From contig OX457028.1 in the NCBI GenBank assembly GCA_949752745.1, forward strand, positions 4,129,952 through 4,193,951: a stretch of DNA of 64,000 nucleotides. Reading direction: 5' to 3'. The position numbers were made by a program, and so were the translations under genes. Of this stretch, positions 23,622 through 42,074 are shown in pieces. The notes beneath the pieces are model-generated. The model searched no databases. It was not told where the DNA came from and saw only the letters and a program-made list of their open reading frames with translations. Numbering within the stretch: position 1 is the first letter of the stretch; the number at the start of each line of letters is the position of its first letter. Source of the stretch: Protula sp. h YS-2021. Lineage: Eukaryota; Annelida; Polychaeta; Sabellida; Serpulidae.

Positions 23622-25119
23622 TAGTGATATATTTTATTTCTAACAAATATAGCTCTCCTCTAGCATCCCTCCTTCATAAAAATGGAAAATATTTCCAATC
23701 ACAGCAGCCCTCGTCCACCACCCACTCCTTCACGAACATTGAGAATATTTCTGACCATAACCAGTCCTCCTCTACCATTCTCTATTTCTCCACTCATTCG
23801 TACACTGCTCATAATCGCTCTTTCTCCATTCTTGTTTTCGCTTCCCCTACTTGTCCTGTTAGCAAGTGCTTCCCTATATCGCATTCATAGTCGTTGAATA
23901 TAACATAACCCACCAAACAAATAAATAATTTTCCTTGCAAAGAATCCAAAATCTACCTTCTTGACCCATCGTCTCCCTCAAGAAATTGGAGCACATACGT
24001 CCTCAGACAATCACATATCAGTGCCGTGGAATTTAGGATTAAAGAAGTGTATTTCTCGCCATCTTTAATACATGGAAAGAAAACAATCCATAACACGAAA
24101 GGAACCTATTTAAGGCATGGACCTCAGCACATAAGCATCGCTCTCCGACGTCTATTCCAGGATAATACAGCCGATTACACATATTGGGATAAAAGATTTT
24201 TTTTCTTCAAATTCTACTGTTAACCGCATCCGCATCTTTCCCCAGAATCTATAAATTTCCATAATAATTAACTCTTTAATAGATATCTCTTACCAAATGC
24301 CTAAATTTGCCGTAAAGTGTGCATTGCTTTAATTTTTATTTTGAGGATCCGGTCAATTATGCTTTTATTAAAAATCAAACGTTTAAAGTATTTATATGAA
24401 CTTGATTCATGTTAACTTCTCTGCCATATATATCTCTTTGAAACTGTTTTTTTTTTTGGGGGGGGGCCATAGAAATGTTATATAGCAAATGTTATATAGC
24501 AAATATAGCAAATATAACGTGGTTATATATAGAACATACATAAATCTGGTGTAACTTGAAATATGAGACTGATTTCCATCCTGTAGTTTGCCCACGAAGT
24601 GACATAAAGGTCATAAGCTTTTTAGATAATGCAGAAGTGTTTATAATGTAGTCAGAAATCTCCAGAATAGACCAATAGTCCCCCCAATACATAAGTGTAG
24701 GGCTATTCACATTAAGCAGAAATGTACCAATAACGAATCAACATGGCCTATGGGGCTCGATACTTAGCGTACTAAAATATATACTTCAATGTCGCTCCAC
24801 CTTCTAAGTAAAACCTCTGCGTATATATCTGCATTCTTTCTGAATAAATAGGAACAAATAGAGATGTCAATAGCGAAGTAGAACGGCCTGTAGGGCTCAA
24901 CACTTTACAGACTAATATACATATAATGTATGCATAATCCTTAATCGTTACTGAATAAATGCACAAGACACGCTTACACACTTTATTGATTGTGTCACAT
25001 AAGCTCTAGCCGTATGTTCACAGTGGCAGAGTCTACAATCGGCAATGTCGTATAATACACGATTAAACACACCCATGCATTACACTGAATATTGTAATAT
25101 GTCTTGTGAAAGAAGGATA
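23622..25119. other. Interval between the two duplicated copies
   Basis: Sequence with no counterpart elsewhere in the window. If the duplication is a simple tandem one, this is the left part of copy 2 and its partner lies upstream of the window. A short G run is near 24460. No gene recognised; the ORFs of 60-100 codons show no family features. Confidence 0.5.
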
Positions 25120-25380
25120 AACAATATTTCAGCTTTTGAAACGTTCTTGTCTTAGAATGTGCCATAATCTTTTGACAAGTTCTGTGCTTTCTTGCATAAA
25201 TTAAGTGTAGTTTATATAAATTAGGTGTATTTTGCTTATAGATAGATATCCCAGTCAAATGTAATAGTCAGGTGTAGCAGTTAGATATAAAGCATAATAT
25301 AGTTGAATACAGGGTGCAATAAATGGAAAATATTGTGAATAGTACATTTCTTTAGCGGTTAATACATTATTTAAGTTGTC

Positions 25381-28093
25381 ATGGCTACAGCACTGGAGGA
25401 CATGACAGAATGTCCAATTTGCACGGAGATATTTAAAGAACCTTTGTTGTTATCCTGCAACCATACGCTGTGTAAAATATGCGTTTCCAGGATAAAAGAG
25501 GGCGGCAAAGTAAAATGTCCAATGTGCAAAAACGTGTCAGAAGAGACAGAGATCAAACCGGATTTTAGACTTGCGCAGTTTTTGGATGCTCTTGCCCAGC
25601 AGGTTATTAACTGGACATCAGAAAAGAGTGCGTCAGGTAGCATAAAAAAGAGTGAGTCAGGCACTATACCAAAGAAAACGCTCTGTGAACTGTGTGAAGA
25701 AAAACAGATTTTATTTCGATGTGAAGACTGTTGCAACTGGATTTGCCGAACCTGTAAAAAAATCCACTCCAAAATATCAGATTGTGACATTAAAAAATTG
25801 GTGTCTCTTAAGCAGAGAAACGATGATGTTTTACAGCAGTTTGAAGAAAAAACGGACGAATTAAAAGCCAAAATCGGTCAGTATCGGGTATGCGTTGACA
25901 TCTTGAAAAGAGAAATTAAATCAGCGCGCTGCACTGAAGCAGAGTCATTGAGAACGTCAAGTGATATGCGCAGGATGTGTGTGCAAGAAGTGAATGCGTT
26001 TTATGACCAAATTGACAAGAACATTATCAGCAGTATCCGTAAAAGTATCGCCACATTTGAAACTGATTTAGCCAAACTCGAGCAGAAGATGAGACACATA
26101 CAACATGAAGTATCTCAGCTTGAGAGGTTCGCCCGAGAGACAAGAACAATGCTGGCCATTGATGGGGATGTAGCACTCGACCGAGCCAGTCAGGCCGTTG
26201 CTTCATTTGATAGCCCTGAGCTACATACAAAGGCTGTGTGTGTGAGATTGAAAAGAAATAAAGATTGGAACGCTACCGCAGCCTTTCTTGAACTGGCCGC
26301 CAGAGACATTGTTCAAAAGGTACGTGAAATGCATAATCGATGCATATCCATGTGGCAGTGAAAATGATGCTTGACGAAACTATCATATTAACTTGGGTAG
26401 GAGTAGAGGTGTGGGAGCAGGGAATAACGGATGGGTGGGATTGAGTTTGTAATACTGTCGCTTTAGTATGATAAAAAAGACAACGTTCCGGATGCATTTC
26501 GATATCCGCCACACAATAAATGCATGTAGCATTTCATTTACATTTTCAAATGAAATGAAAGCCTCAGTCTCTAATATTGACAACCCATTACTTGAAATTT
26601 GCGATCTGATGGGTCCCTATTAATTCAGCATCATGTACCTTGCGTAATATGAGCGAAAAGCTGTCGTGAGTAATCATACTGAAGAATGTTGAATTTCTCA
26701 CCAATTTACCTAATAGACACTGTTTAGGACTGTAATTATAGCCAAGAATAATTGTATTTAAGTGTTTCAGTCGCAAATACAAAAAATGAATAATGTATGT
26801 ATTAGTATCGAATCATTATAAATTGCAAAGAATGGATTAGTTCCAGTGCTCAGTAACCAATGGGCAGGTGATAGATGCTTCAACAAATGATTTGAGTCCT
26901 GAGAAAGATCTGAACTTGCCTTCGCCATCTTACTCAATCCGCATCATAAGCAACCATCTGTGGTGCTGTCACGAGGGAGGAATTACTATTTACAACGAAA
27001 GCCTACAGGTGATGAGGAGGATCGCTGTGGACAATGTTGACATCACTGACGTAGCGGAAGTACAGGATACTGTCGCTGTTGTTGTAAGAGGCAAAGGAAT
27101 TCATCATCTCAGCCAGGATGGTAAGCAAAGGGCGGATCTAACAAGAGGGTCTGAGGGTAGAAACTCCCTGCACCCTCAGCTGCTCACTCTCAAATAAAAA
27201 GAAAACAAAACAATTAGACTGTAGAACTGTACGTTTTTCGCATCAAGTTTTGCCTGGAACTCCCACTCATCCTCTTGACGAAAACCTGCACCCGTAACTG
27301 TAACTTATTTTATGCTATGATGAATTCGTGCATTGCACATTGCGAAAATGGACAACAGTCGTAGATCATAATGGTAAAGAGATTATACTCATTTGACCTC
27401 ATTAATTTTTAACTAAGTAATTATTTATAAGTGATAGGGATTTTAGTTGCATGTGATGTTTATGTAAACATTCCTTTATTATTGTTATTACTATTTCCAT
27501 GGTAAAGATTTGAATGCATTAATTATTCCCCGTATGTTTGTTGAGGTAACACTTTGAAAACTATTGAAGCTGGGTCTTTTCTACGAGTGCAGTACCACTC
27601 CCGTCACCTCTACGCCACGGAGTTTGACACACACTCAGTGCATGTATATGACGTCAACGCCGGTTTCAAGAAGGTGAGGATCTTACGTATACCATGCGCT
27701 GGTACGCAGCATTTCACTACGCTCAGTGTCGTAGGCGACACCATAGCAACCTGCTGTGCTGAAGCCAATAGGCTATATATAATCGCACCTAATGGTGCTT
27801 TAAAGTACACTCGTGGCGGAAGCGGCAGTAGAGATGTTGGGTACTTTCAAAGCCCATATATCTGCCAACAAGACCGCAGTGGAATCCTTGTGGCAGACAG
27901 ACGCAATCAGCGCCTTCAGGTGTTAGATAAAGCCCGTGAGTGGCATCCCATTGTGTTGTCTCCCGCCATGGATAGCTACCCCCACAGTGCCGTATACTGG
28001 AATAACAAACTTTATGTTCTGTCTTGGAGAGAAACGTTCTTATCTGATGGAGGAAAACTGACGATTTATTCAACAAAAGACTTACTTCTATGA
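25381..28093 (+). CDS. RING/B-box/coiled-coil/NHL-type TRIM protein, copy 2
   Basis: Exons 25381-26319, 26868-27120 and 27546-28093, about 579 residues, same structure as copy 1 and with an ATG start at 25381 in context GTCATGG. RING Cys/His ligands, the B-box-like site, coiled coil and NHL-like blades are all intact. Against copy 1, exon 1 carries N91S, S97P, N222S, I257M, E263D, A264V, I266L and T307A, exon 2 carries one Gly to Ser change, and exon 3 shows none. Exon 1 is thus much more diverged than intron 2 and exon 3. Expected to be a cytoplasmic E3 ligase-type protein by family; substrates are unknown. Confidence 0.88.
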
Positions 28094-29492
<1,399 letters not shown>

Positions 29493-30315
29493 TAATGCGT
29501 TGAAATCATCTGATACGACACCAAGTTACCACATAAACGCGTTGTATATCAACCGATACGACACCAAGTTACCACACAAACGCGTTGTAATCAACCGATA
29601 CGACACCAAGTTACCACATAAACGCGTTGAAATCAACTGATACGACACCAAGTTACCACATAAATGCGTTGAAATCAACTGATAAGACACCAAGTTACCA
29701 CACAAACGCGTTGTATATCAACCGATACGACACCAATTTACCACATAAACGCGTTGTAATCAACCGATACGACACCAAGTTACCACATAAACGCGTTGAA
29801 ATCAACTGATACGACACCAAGTTACCACATAAACGCGTTGAAATCAACTGATACGACACCAAGTTACCACATAAACGGGTTGAAATCAACTGATACGACA
29901 CCAAGTTACCACATAAACGCGTTGTAATCAACCGATACGACACCAAGTTACCAGATAAACGCGTTGAAATCAACTGATACGACACCAAGTTACCACATAA
30001 ACGCGTTGAAATCAACTGATAAGACACCAAGTTACCACACAAACGCGTTGTATATCAACCGATACGACACCAAGTTACCACACAAACGCGTTGTAATCAA
30101 CCGATGCGACACCAAGTTACCACATAAACGCATTGAAATCAACTGATAAGACACCAAGTTACCACACAAACGCGTTTAAATCAACTGATACGACACCAAG
30201 TTACCACATAAACGCGTTGAAATCAACTGATACGACACCAAGTTACGACATAAACGCGTTGAAATCAACTGATACGACACCAGGTTGCCACATAAACGGG
30301 TTGAAATCAACTGAT
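29493..30315. repeat. 42-bp minisatellite, copy 2 (about 20 units)
   Basis: Same unit and same three variants as in copy 1, with matching first and last modules, but about 24 units fewer. The flanks align exactly, so the difference is internal expansion or contraction. Confidence 0.95.
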
Positions 30316-30710
30316 TTTTCTAGGAGAACCATCATGCAGTCATATGTTTCACACAAAGAAATATGAAGAAAATAGGATATAAACATTAAAAATTGGCATG
30401 GACATTCCAAGTAAATAAGGCTTTTGTAGCAAGTAAATAAATTATTATAAGGATTTATGCAAATTAGTTGATGCAAGCAATTCCCTTTTTGTCTATAGAT
30501 TTTTTTCTGTGCAATGCAACTAATCTTATAAATGCCACATATTAACTGGGGTTAGTGTTTCAGATTAACGAATTAAGTAATTCATAGCGATAAGAATGCA
30601 ATTTGAATGTGATTTCTAACAAAGGAATATTTCGTCGGATTAGAGGATTAGCTAATTCAGATAAAAGTACATTTTTAAACACTTCAGGTTTGCCCAGACT
30701 TAGTTTATAA

Positions 30711-31433
30711 TAGGAGGTGTGCATAGCATGTGTGGGCGTATAGGCAGTGTGTGTATAGCGGCTGTATATATAGCACAGGGGTGTGTGATTAGCGGCGATG
30801 TGTACATAGCGGGTTGTGTATATAGCATGTATAGCTGAGATGTGTATAGCGGTTGTTTGCACAGCGGGAGTGTGTATATACAGCAGGAGGTGTTCATGTC
30901 GTAGTGTTAATCACGTAGGTATGTGCATAGCAACGGCGTGCATAGCGGGATGTGTGTATAGTGGGTATGTGTATAGGGGTAATGCGCAAGGGGGTGTGTA
31001 TAGCTGGCATGTGTATAGTGGTCGTGTGTATATAACAGGAGTTTGTATGGCGGAGGTATGTACAGATGTGTGTGTCAAGTGATAGTGTGTGCATAGTGGG
31101 GATATGTGTACAGCGGCGATGCGTGTATAGCGCTGATTTGTATAGTGTCAGTGTGAATACCGGGGGTGTGGAGGCGGAGTTTGTATGGCTAAATTGTGCA
31201 TAGTGGGGATGGGAATATAGCGACGGTGTGTGCATACCGGGTGTGTGAGCAGGATTTGTGTGTTTAGCGAAGGAGTATGTATAACGGTGTGTGTGTGTCG
31301 TTTCTGTGTATAGAGGTGTGTGCATAGCGGGATTTGTAAAGCGGTCGATGTGTGTATATCGGGTGCGTATAGCGGCAGTTTGTATAGAAGGTGTGTGTAT
31401 AGAGGGGTGTAGAACGGGTGTGTATAGCCGAGG
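30711..31433. repeat. Degenerate GTGTATAGCGG minisatellite, copy 2
   Basis: Aligned to 6551-7275 almost without gaps; only a few substitutions were noticed (for example near 31339 and 31375). Confidence 0.85.
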
Positions 31434-33962
<2,529 letters not shown>

Positions 33963-36900
33963 ATGGTCATGAAGGCGAACGATTCACGGGCCACAACCAT
34001 CATGAGACGTGCGTCGTCTCTGATATCACTGTCTCCCTCCCAACTCGACCATTCATTGATGGAGATGTTGAAAATACCAAATGATGTTACAGGCATACGG
34101 AAAATTTTGCAAGGTAAGCAAAGTTTGTTATCACTCTAGAGTGGTTTAAATCAATGCAAAATAAATATATAACAAAATCTATTTGTTTGGGTATAATTAT
34201 GTGTAGTTCTCAGCACTATTTGTAGTGGTTTAAAGCAATAGATTAATAAATTGGTAGTGAAACATCATCTTGGAAACAGTTATAGTTCACAGGATCTTCC
34301 AGATGAAACCAGACAACAAGTACTTTTATGAACTTCTAGAATATGTAAGAACATTAAGGTCAATGAATTTCCGATTAATCTCTTTTCAAACAGTTTTAAT
34401 TAGTTCAGACTTCACCCAAAATCTCAAATACTTCTACAAATCAACGGACTCCCTTCCTCGTTTATTAGGGATGCATCTTCGAAATAGAATATTGCAGAGT
34501 GATACGGTGACGTCAATACGTAGTGGTATAATGATAAAAATGACATGAACGAGACTGATTTTAAAAAACCATCCCATAATCTATTACTGTTGCACTGATT
34601 TGAATTACTTCTCCTCAGGCTGTAGCGAGTGGACTAATCATAAGAATATAACCCAGAGCGTGTATCGGATGGACTCATCCGAAAAACGATAGCGCATCCT
34701 GTAAATGGTGGACTGAGTCGTTAAACCCTCCCTGCTCCCGCCCCCGTACCAAATAAGATATTTTGCTACTTTGCCATAATTTCTATTTTTGTCACTTCTC
34801 TTATATTCTTTTCAATGGGTAGATGTTAATGCGATATTGAACACAAACTATCAATAGTGCGCAAGGTGACGTTTCAGATAGCTGTAACTGATGTGACAAA
34901 CCCGCTTACAGAGCGTGGTCTTACCCAAAAATCCGACCCGTAGTCAAAATACTACAGTTCGCATACTGCTAATCTTGGAATAAAAACTTATTTATACACT
35001 TGGCATACGATTTAACTTTGTTTTATTAATTTTGTATCTTTTTTTCAGCCAATCCAGTCACGAGGTCTGGGAAGCGACTGCAGCTGATTCGCATGTTGGG
35101 TATCACCCTTGTACCTATAGTCATTCTACTGGCATTTACAGGCTATATATTTGGCACGAGAGTATCTAATAGCTTAGTCGCAAGTGAAGTAAGTAATTAA
35201 CTAGTACACAAGCCGTACATTTTGAGGTCTAAAATGTATCAATTATCCAGCGAAAAAAAACAGACCAACCAGTTATATATACCGCTTCATTTTGAGGTCT
35301 GAATGTATCAATTATCTAGTGTAAAAAGGCAGAACAACCAATTATATACCGCACACCTGGCAAACACTCGACTGAGAAGAGGCTACTGCCACCCGGCTTA
35401 ATTTCAGTAAATGTTATTCGCAAATGAAAAAAGACTAGTTGTCTGTGTCTCGATTTGTCAAAGAATAACAAGGCATAAAACAAAAGCAATCAGGTTATTT
35501 TTAAGAAAGATTGTCCATGTACAATAATCTAGCTTTGGAAAATTGATATCAGTACCTATTTATGAGCATAACAGCTCTGAATTTATTCAAATTTTTAGAT
35601 CAGACGAAATCTGAAATTTGCGACGGAACTTGCTGAAATGATGCACACGTTACAGAATGAGCGAGACATGAGTGCCCTCTATGTCAGCGACATCAGCCCT
35701 GACGTCACCAAGAGATTTCTTGTAAGGAATGAATTAATCGTAAAATATCCTTGAAACATAATGTAAAACAACTACCCAACAAAAAAAGAGGAAAATGAGT
35801 ATTCCAGTACCAATTCACATTTATTAGTAGAATTGTAGAAGAGAAATAAGATATAATTCCAATGTATATATCTAAAAGATACTAAAGGATTTACTATCCG
35901 ATTTAATTTATTATGTATTATTAATTTCTATTTGTATTTGTAAAATGATTATTGTGTGTTACGTACGTTGATATATAAACCATATGGCTGGTGCTGTGAT
36001 TAGGTGGAGAGGTTAGTAAATTGTTTATTGTTTTTCACGTACGTTAATATATAAACCATATGGCTGATGTTGTGATTAGGTGGAGAGGTATCCACAGACA
36101 GACGATTCCATTAAGAACTTGTCCTATTGGCCTGCCATAAAGGGAGATCCTCACTACGAGACCAAAGACACATTTTATGTCTTCTTAAATAGGTACAGTG
36201 TGAAAAATGATCAGTGATATGTGCTTTTCAAAATTCTGATTTTCTGTGGACCTGGTATTTTGTTCCATTAAACTCTATAGAAATAGTTTATGCAGGGTTA
36301 AGCATCAATTGGATCATTTCCAGAGTGGTATCCTAATCTAATCATCTATTGTGCTTAGTACGAAATCCAGATGAATTAAAATTGGTGAAATTGTTAAATT
36401 TATGGATACTTAATTCTTGCAATTCATAATAGAAAGCTTAGAATAGAAGGCAAAATATTAATATTAGCTTTGTTTATTTATAGACATAGGTATGAGCTGG
36501 ACACGAAAAATCCGACCATTCTAGATGAGCTGGAGTTCTACTCTGATGCTATTGAGGTCTTCATCAACTGGTTGTACAGCGCACTTACGGAGGCACAGTC
36601 AGGAACAGTGTGGAAAGATCTTGTTGCGCTTGTAGAAACAGTAGAAGGATTAGAATCTGCTGGAATAGAAAGAGCTTTGGGTAAATCACGAAAACAAAGT
36701 CATGTAGTTTTGAACATTTAATTCCTCTTTTTTCATAGATTAAGTAAGGATAATTTAGGTTTTTTTAATAATTGTATGACTTTTGCTAAATTATTATAAT
36801 AATAACAATAATGATATTCATAGTGAATTAATTAATGAATTGATTAATTGAAAAACTAATTTGAAATAAAAAAGCAATTGGCTACTTGATAAGCAGTTTA

Positions 36901-39900
36901 ATACGCCATTGCACAGAGATCTGAAAATTATTAAAAAATACGTATCATTAATTCTACTTGGTATTTATGCGTAATTAATTTGATTACCACTATAGAAACA
37001 CTTCTTTTTTCTCATTTCTCATTTGTGTTTCTTTTTTATAGGTACTTTGTTTTATATGAGCGGCGGATTTCCCAGCAGGATGACTTACTTGTGGTTTCGA
37101 GAAGCGCAGGATATTGGTAATTACACCCTCAACTCCGCCAAAGACTATTCAGAGATGGCAGCACAGGTGTATAACATGACCATAGAGAATGAAAGCGAAT
37201 TCTTCGAGGACATAGAACGCATGCGCTCTTTTATTAAAGACAGCACATTAGAGGTATTATTAATTACTTAATTACTAATTAGTAAATAACCAGTAGTAAT
37301 TAATTATTAACTAATCAATTAATCAATCAATAGAATGAAGCTAATTTAATATTATTAAAAAAACGGGGAACAGTATTATAGAAATTTGTAATAAGAGTTG
37401 CCATTAGAGCATCATTATAACACGGTTTTACTATATCCCAGCGGTAAAAATCGCATGAAGAAAGATGAGTATAAATGTTCATTATGCTTAGTTGTCACTA
37501 GACACATTCATTATGAAGCACCCTTCCCCGTGCTCCGTTCCTACATTAAGCAACTGTTCTATACAATTGATACTAAGACGAAAGGCTCAATCAATATAAC
37601 TACATTGAAAATTTAGCAACGTTTATAAGTTGAAGTATTGTAGTTGAATATAGCTATTGGTAATATATTCTTAAGAATTGTGATCCCAAACTCATTATAT
37701 TTCAGCAATCTAGCGAAAGTAACGTCAACAGAACAGACTCTGATAACAGTGTGAGTTGTGTTTTGATTGATATTTCAGCAAGTTTTTATCAGCTGAAATT
37801 CTATTTAATTGTGGTAGAAGGGGGGGGGCTGTTTCCCTTCCCAACTTGAATGTGCTTTTTACATAAATTGAGTTCAGTGTATTGAAGCCTTTTAGATCTT
37901 GGAAGGAGTGATCAGCCAGAGATTCATGCGCTAATCTTTATTAGTTGGTCAGGTTATGATATTAACATTGATTTGCTGCTGTTATTGGTTTAAATACTTT
38001 TCGCGTAACATAAAAGTTTCTACAGTATCGAAAGATTTAAATACACGTTGTGAAAGTTACTGTTGATAGCAAATAGAATTTTTAGCATGAAAGTCACACG
38101 GATTTTGCCTTATTAACAACATAGCATATAGCTCAATTCATTAACTGCGTTCATTGCTGGAGATGTTTCAGTGTAATTCAGTTGAAATGTATGAGGACAT
38201 TGTGGTTACATATTATAGTGAGGACATAATTTTTATATATAATTATATATAATTATATATATTATATATATTATAATTATATATAGTTGTTATCTATAAT
38301 AGTGGGGACATAATTGTTATATATAATTATATATAATTATATATATTATATATATATAATTATATATAATTGTTATCTATAACAGTGGGGACATAATTGT
38401 TATATATAATTATATATATTATATATATTATAATTATATATAATTGTTATATATAATAGTGGAGACGTAATATTTATACATTATTTAGCATCATTATAAT
38501 AGAACGTAGTGGACAAGACCCGGCATAGACACGTGTGATTACACTAACCCATGAAATAAGTTTGGTATATTTTTTTTTGTGTGTGTGTTTTTCTATCACA
38601 GTTCCGGCCACAAGGCGAGCTACTAAACAGTTCGCTAGCTGATGCCCAAGACTGGTTTGACAACATGACGCTCTACCTGGACGCCATCTTGGAAATTCAG
38701 CGTAGCTTAATAAAGATCATCAACGATTTGCTGGAAGAACAAGCTGAAGAAGACAAAAAGATCCTGATTGCCGTTGCCACTTTGTTTGCCTCTGTCATCG
38801 TTCTATCGCCAATCATTCTGCGCTCTGTCTTTGTTCTAACTACAGACATCCAAGGCTATTCCGTGACACTTGCAGATAGGTCAGGAATTCTATTTCCATG
38901 TGAATCAATTACAAGTTTAAAAGCAAAGAAAATATATTTTGTTGACAATGGAGTCAGTAAAATGGAATTAGGCAGAAGCAACATCAGTTTGAATATTTTT
39001 CTTTGTACGCTCATGAATAGAAGCTATATGTAAGATCTTTTTGGCTTCACATGGTAAATCATGCCATCATTTAATTTTCGGTCTTGAAGATAAGCGCATT
39101 CTCTTTACGCTGCCACTACGTTGTAAGTTTTGAATGTGTTGCTGATAAAGGTTTTAAATGCTTGTTGCTCTCATAGTAGGCAAAATGAAAACATGATTTT
39201 TTTATATAAAATATTCTCTTCCTTAATTTCTTCATGTCACACAATGAGTGTTAGTAGCTGTTTTCTACCACTGTGGTTTGACTGAATTACTGGGGCTGTT
39301 AAATGTTCAATAATGGCAACAGTTATTGGTTTTATCGTGCAAATATACAATCCGTTTTTCTGTTTTCAATTTAAAATGCTCCTTCTCTTATAAATATATT
39401 CCACTATAAATTTCAGCACATTATATTACATTATAATTTGATCATTTTTAAATTAGAACAAAGGCATTGAACAAGGAAAAACAGAAGACCGAAGCGCTGC
39501 TCTCTCAAATGTTACCTTTCCGCATTGTGGAGAAACTGAAAAATTACGAGAATGTCCAACCTGAGGTGTACAAGCGTGTGACCGTGCTCCAAACTGATAT
39601 GGCAGCCTTTAACCCAGTAGTAGAATGCAGCTTCCCGGATCAGGTAAGGATAACATCCATCACGTGACCTCCCCACCCATCATTATTATCTAACCCTTGG
39701 AATAAAATTGGCAACGTCGCGCATTCACTTTCACATGCAATGTAACTCGTTTTGCGGAAAGTTTCTATCTGGATGACATTTTCTTGTTAACATTGTTGCA
39801 TTAGTCTAGCATTATGTTAAACACAATTATTGATTGAGTATTGATTGATTGATTATTGATTGTTTATTGATTGAAAAGAGAGAGAATCGGTATGTCATCT

Positions 39901-40997
39901 AAGTAATCGGCTTCTGTATATTAGCAACATATCAAGAATAGGGCAATTTTTCTAGACATTTTAATCAAATATATCAATTATATTAAACGATACGTTGATT
40001 ATTTGCTTCTGTGTTTAATGCAGGTTATCACGATGTTGAATGTCCTGTTTTCACACTACGATGAGATCATCAAACACTACGACGTGTGTAAAGTGCATAC
40101 TTTAGCATCTGGTTACGTGCTTGCCTCAGGTACATACACACACGTACAAGTAGATATACACCCTTACGTGTTTGTCTCAGGTACACACACACGTACAAGT
40201 AGATATACACGCTTACGTGCTTGCCTCAGGTACATACACACACGTACAAGTAGATATACATCCTTACGTGCTTGTCTCAGGTACACATACACGTACAAGT
40301 AGATATACACGCTTACGTGCTTGCGTCAGGTACATACACACACGTACAAGTAGATATACACGCTTACGCGCTTGTGCCAGGTATACACACACACACACGT
40401 ACACGTAGTTATACACTGTAACAACGTACTGTTTTTTTGTTTCGTGGAAAAATCAAATAAAGCTGCCAATTTGCTGACATTTGAGGAGCAAATCTGGCTT
40501 TGATAATATTTCAAATGCGCAATGAAACAACATTTTCAATAATTTAGTAAAGCCTCCATTTTTGTCTCCTTATATTTCAAAAGTTACTTTGCTTGATTTT
40601 TAAGTAGACTGCCTGTAGACGTAGTTTTACATAATATTGTTAAAGCTAAAAAAAAGCTTATCGATAAGTCTGTTACTACTGGTTTCAACATCAAGATTTT
40701 CCAGACAGAAAGGTAAATACTTGCTCAATACATTTCTCAAATATTTTTTCTCTAACTATTTATGGGCTCTAAGACAAATCTATATTTTCTCAAGGGTATT
40801 TTCTGTGATAAAAAAGACGCAGCAATTACCAGTTAATATCAATTTGTTTAATTATGAAGGTGTTCCTCACCGAAACGGAACCCAACATGCTAAAGACATT
40901 GCGGAGCTGGCCTTGGAGCTGATCGAAGGCATCCAGACCCTGGAAGTCCCACATATGCCGGGGCGAGTCTTCATGCTCAAGATTGGCTGTCACACAG

Positions 40998-41064
<67 letters not shown>

Positions 41065-41989
41065 TATATATATCTTAATTCTTCTTTGTCCTTAGGACAG
41101 CAAGCTATTTGTTATTATTTATCACAAGGAAGGTTTCATCAAACATATCGCGGGCGTTATATCTCTTCAATAATTCAAGAAAATTCAAGAGATGATGCAG
41201 GATTGAGTGTTGATATCTGTTTATATTTAAGAAATCACTGGAGTGTTGACTGTTGGTTGATTTGTTTCTACATTTCACAGGTTCTTGTGTAGCAGGAGTG
41301 GTTCAAGAAAGAATTCCCAAATACTTGATCCTGGGTGAAGCAATTGCGATGACAGAAAAACTTCAGAGGAGTGGAAAAGGTGAGAAATAACTAATAAGAA
41401 TGATACTGAAATGAAACAGTAACATGATGATGATGCTAATGATGCTTTTTTTACCTCGCAGCTGGACGAATTCACATCTCGCAGACGCTGAACGATGAGT
41501 TGGCACTCGAAGGAGGGTTTTGTACCAGGCGAAGACAAAGCGAAATAAGAGAGGTTAAGCATTCTTCATTTTTTTATGTTTCATATCTGTAGTCACAGAT
41601 GTGTTATTTTATAATTTAATGAGTGCCAGCGCTTGGATTACATATCGTAATTCTCTCGAAATCTCATAGATGATAGAATAACGCGAAGCAATCGCAAAAA
41701 GATATACCACGCAATGAAACAGTTAACTTTGTTGTTTTATGCATAAATTCTAAAAAAGGGACGCTGATACGATTTGTTCACAGGTTATAGGAAAGAACAC
41801 GTACTGGTTGACCGGGCGTACGAAGGCCAGCAAGAAAGCGGATACCCTGTGTGATACCTCTGACGAGAGTGACGCCTGGTTTGAAGACCCCGACGGTATG
41901 CCTGAGTTGCTTCAGAAATCACATATCCCTATACTTATGTGCCATGTACACATCTTTACTTGAGCACAGAAGTGTTACATGCTAGGAGA

Positions 41990-42074
<85 letters not shown>

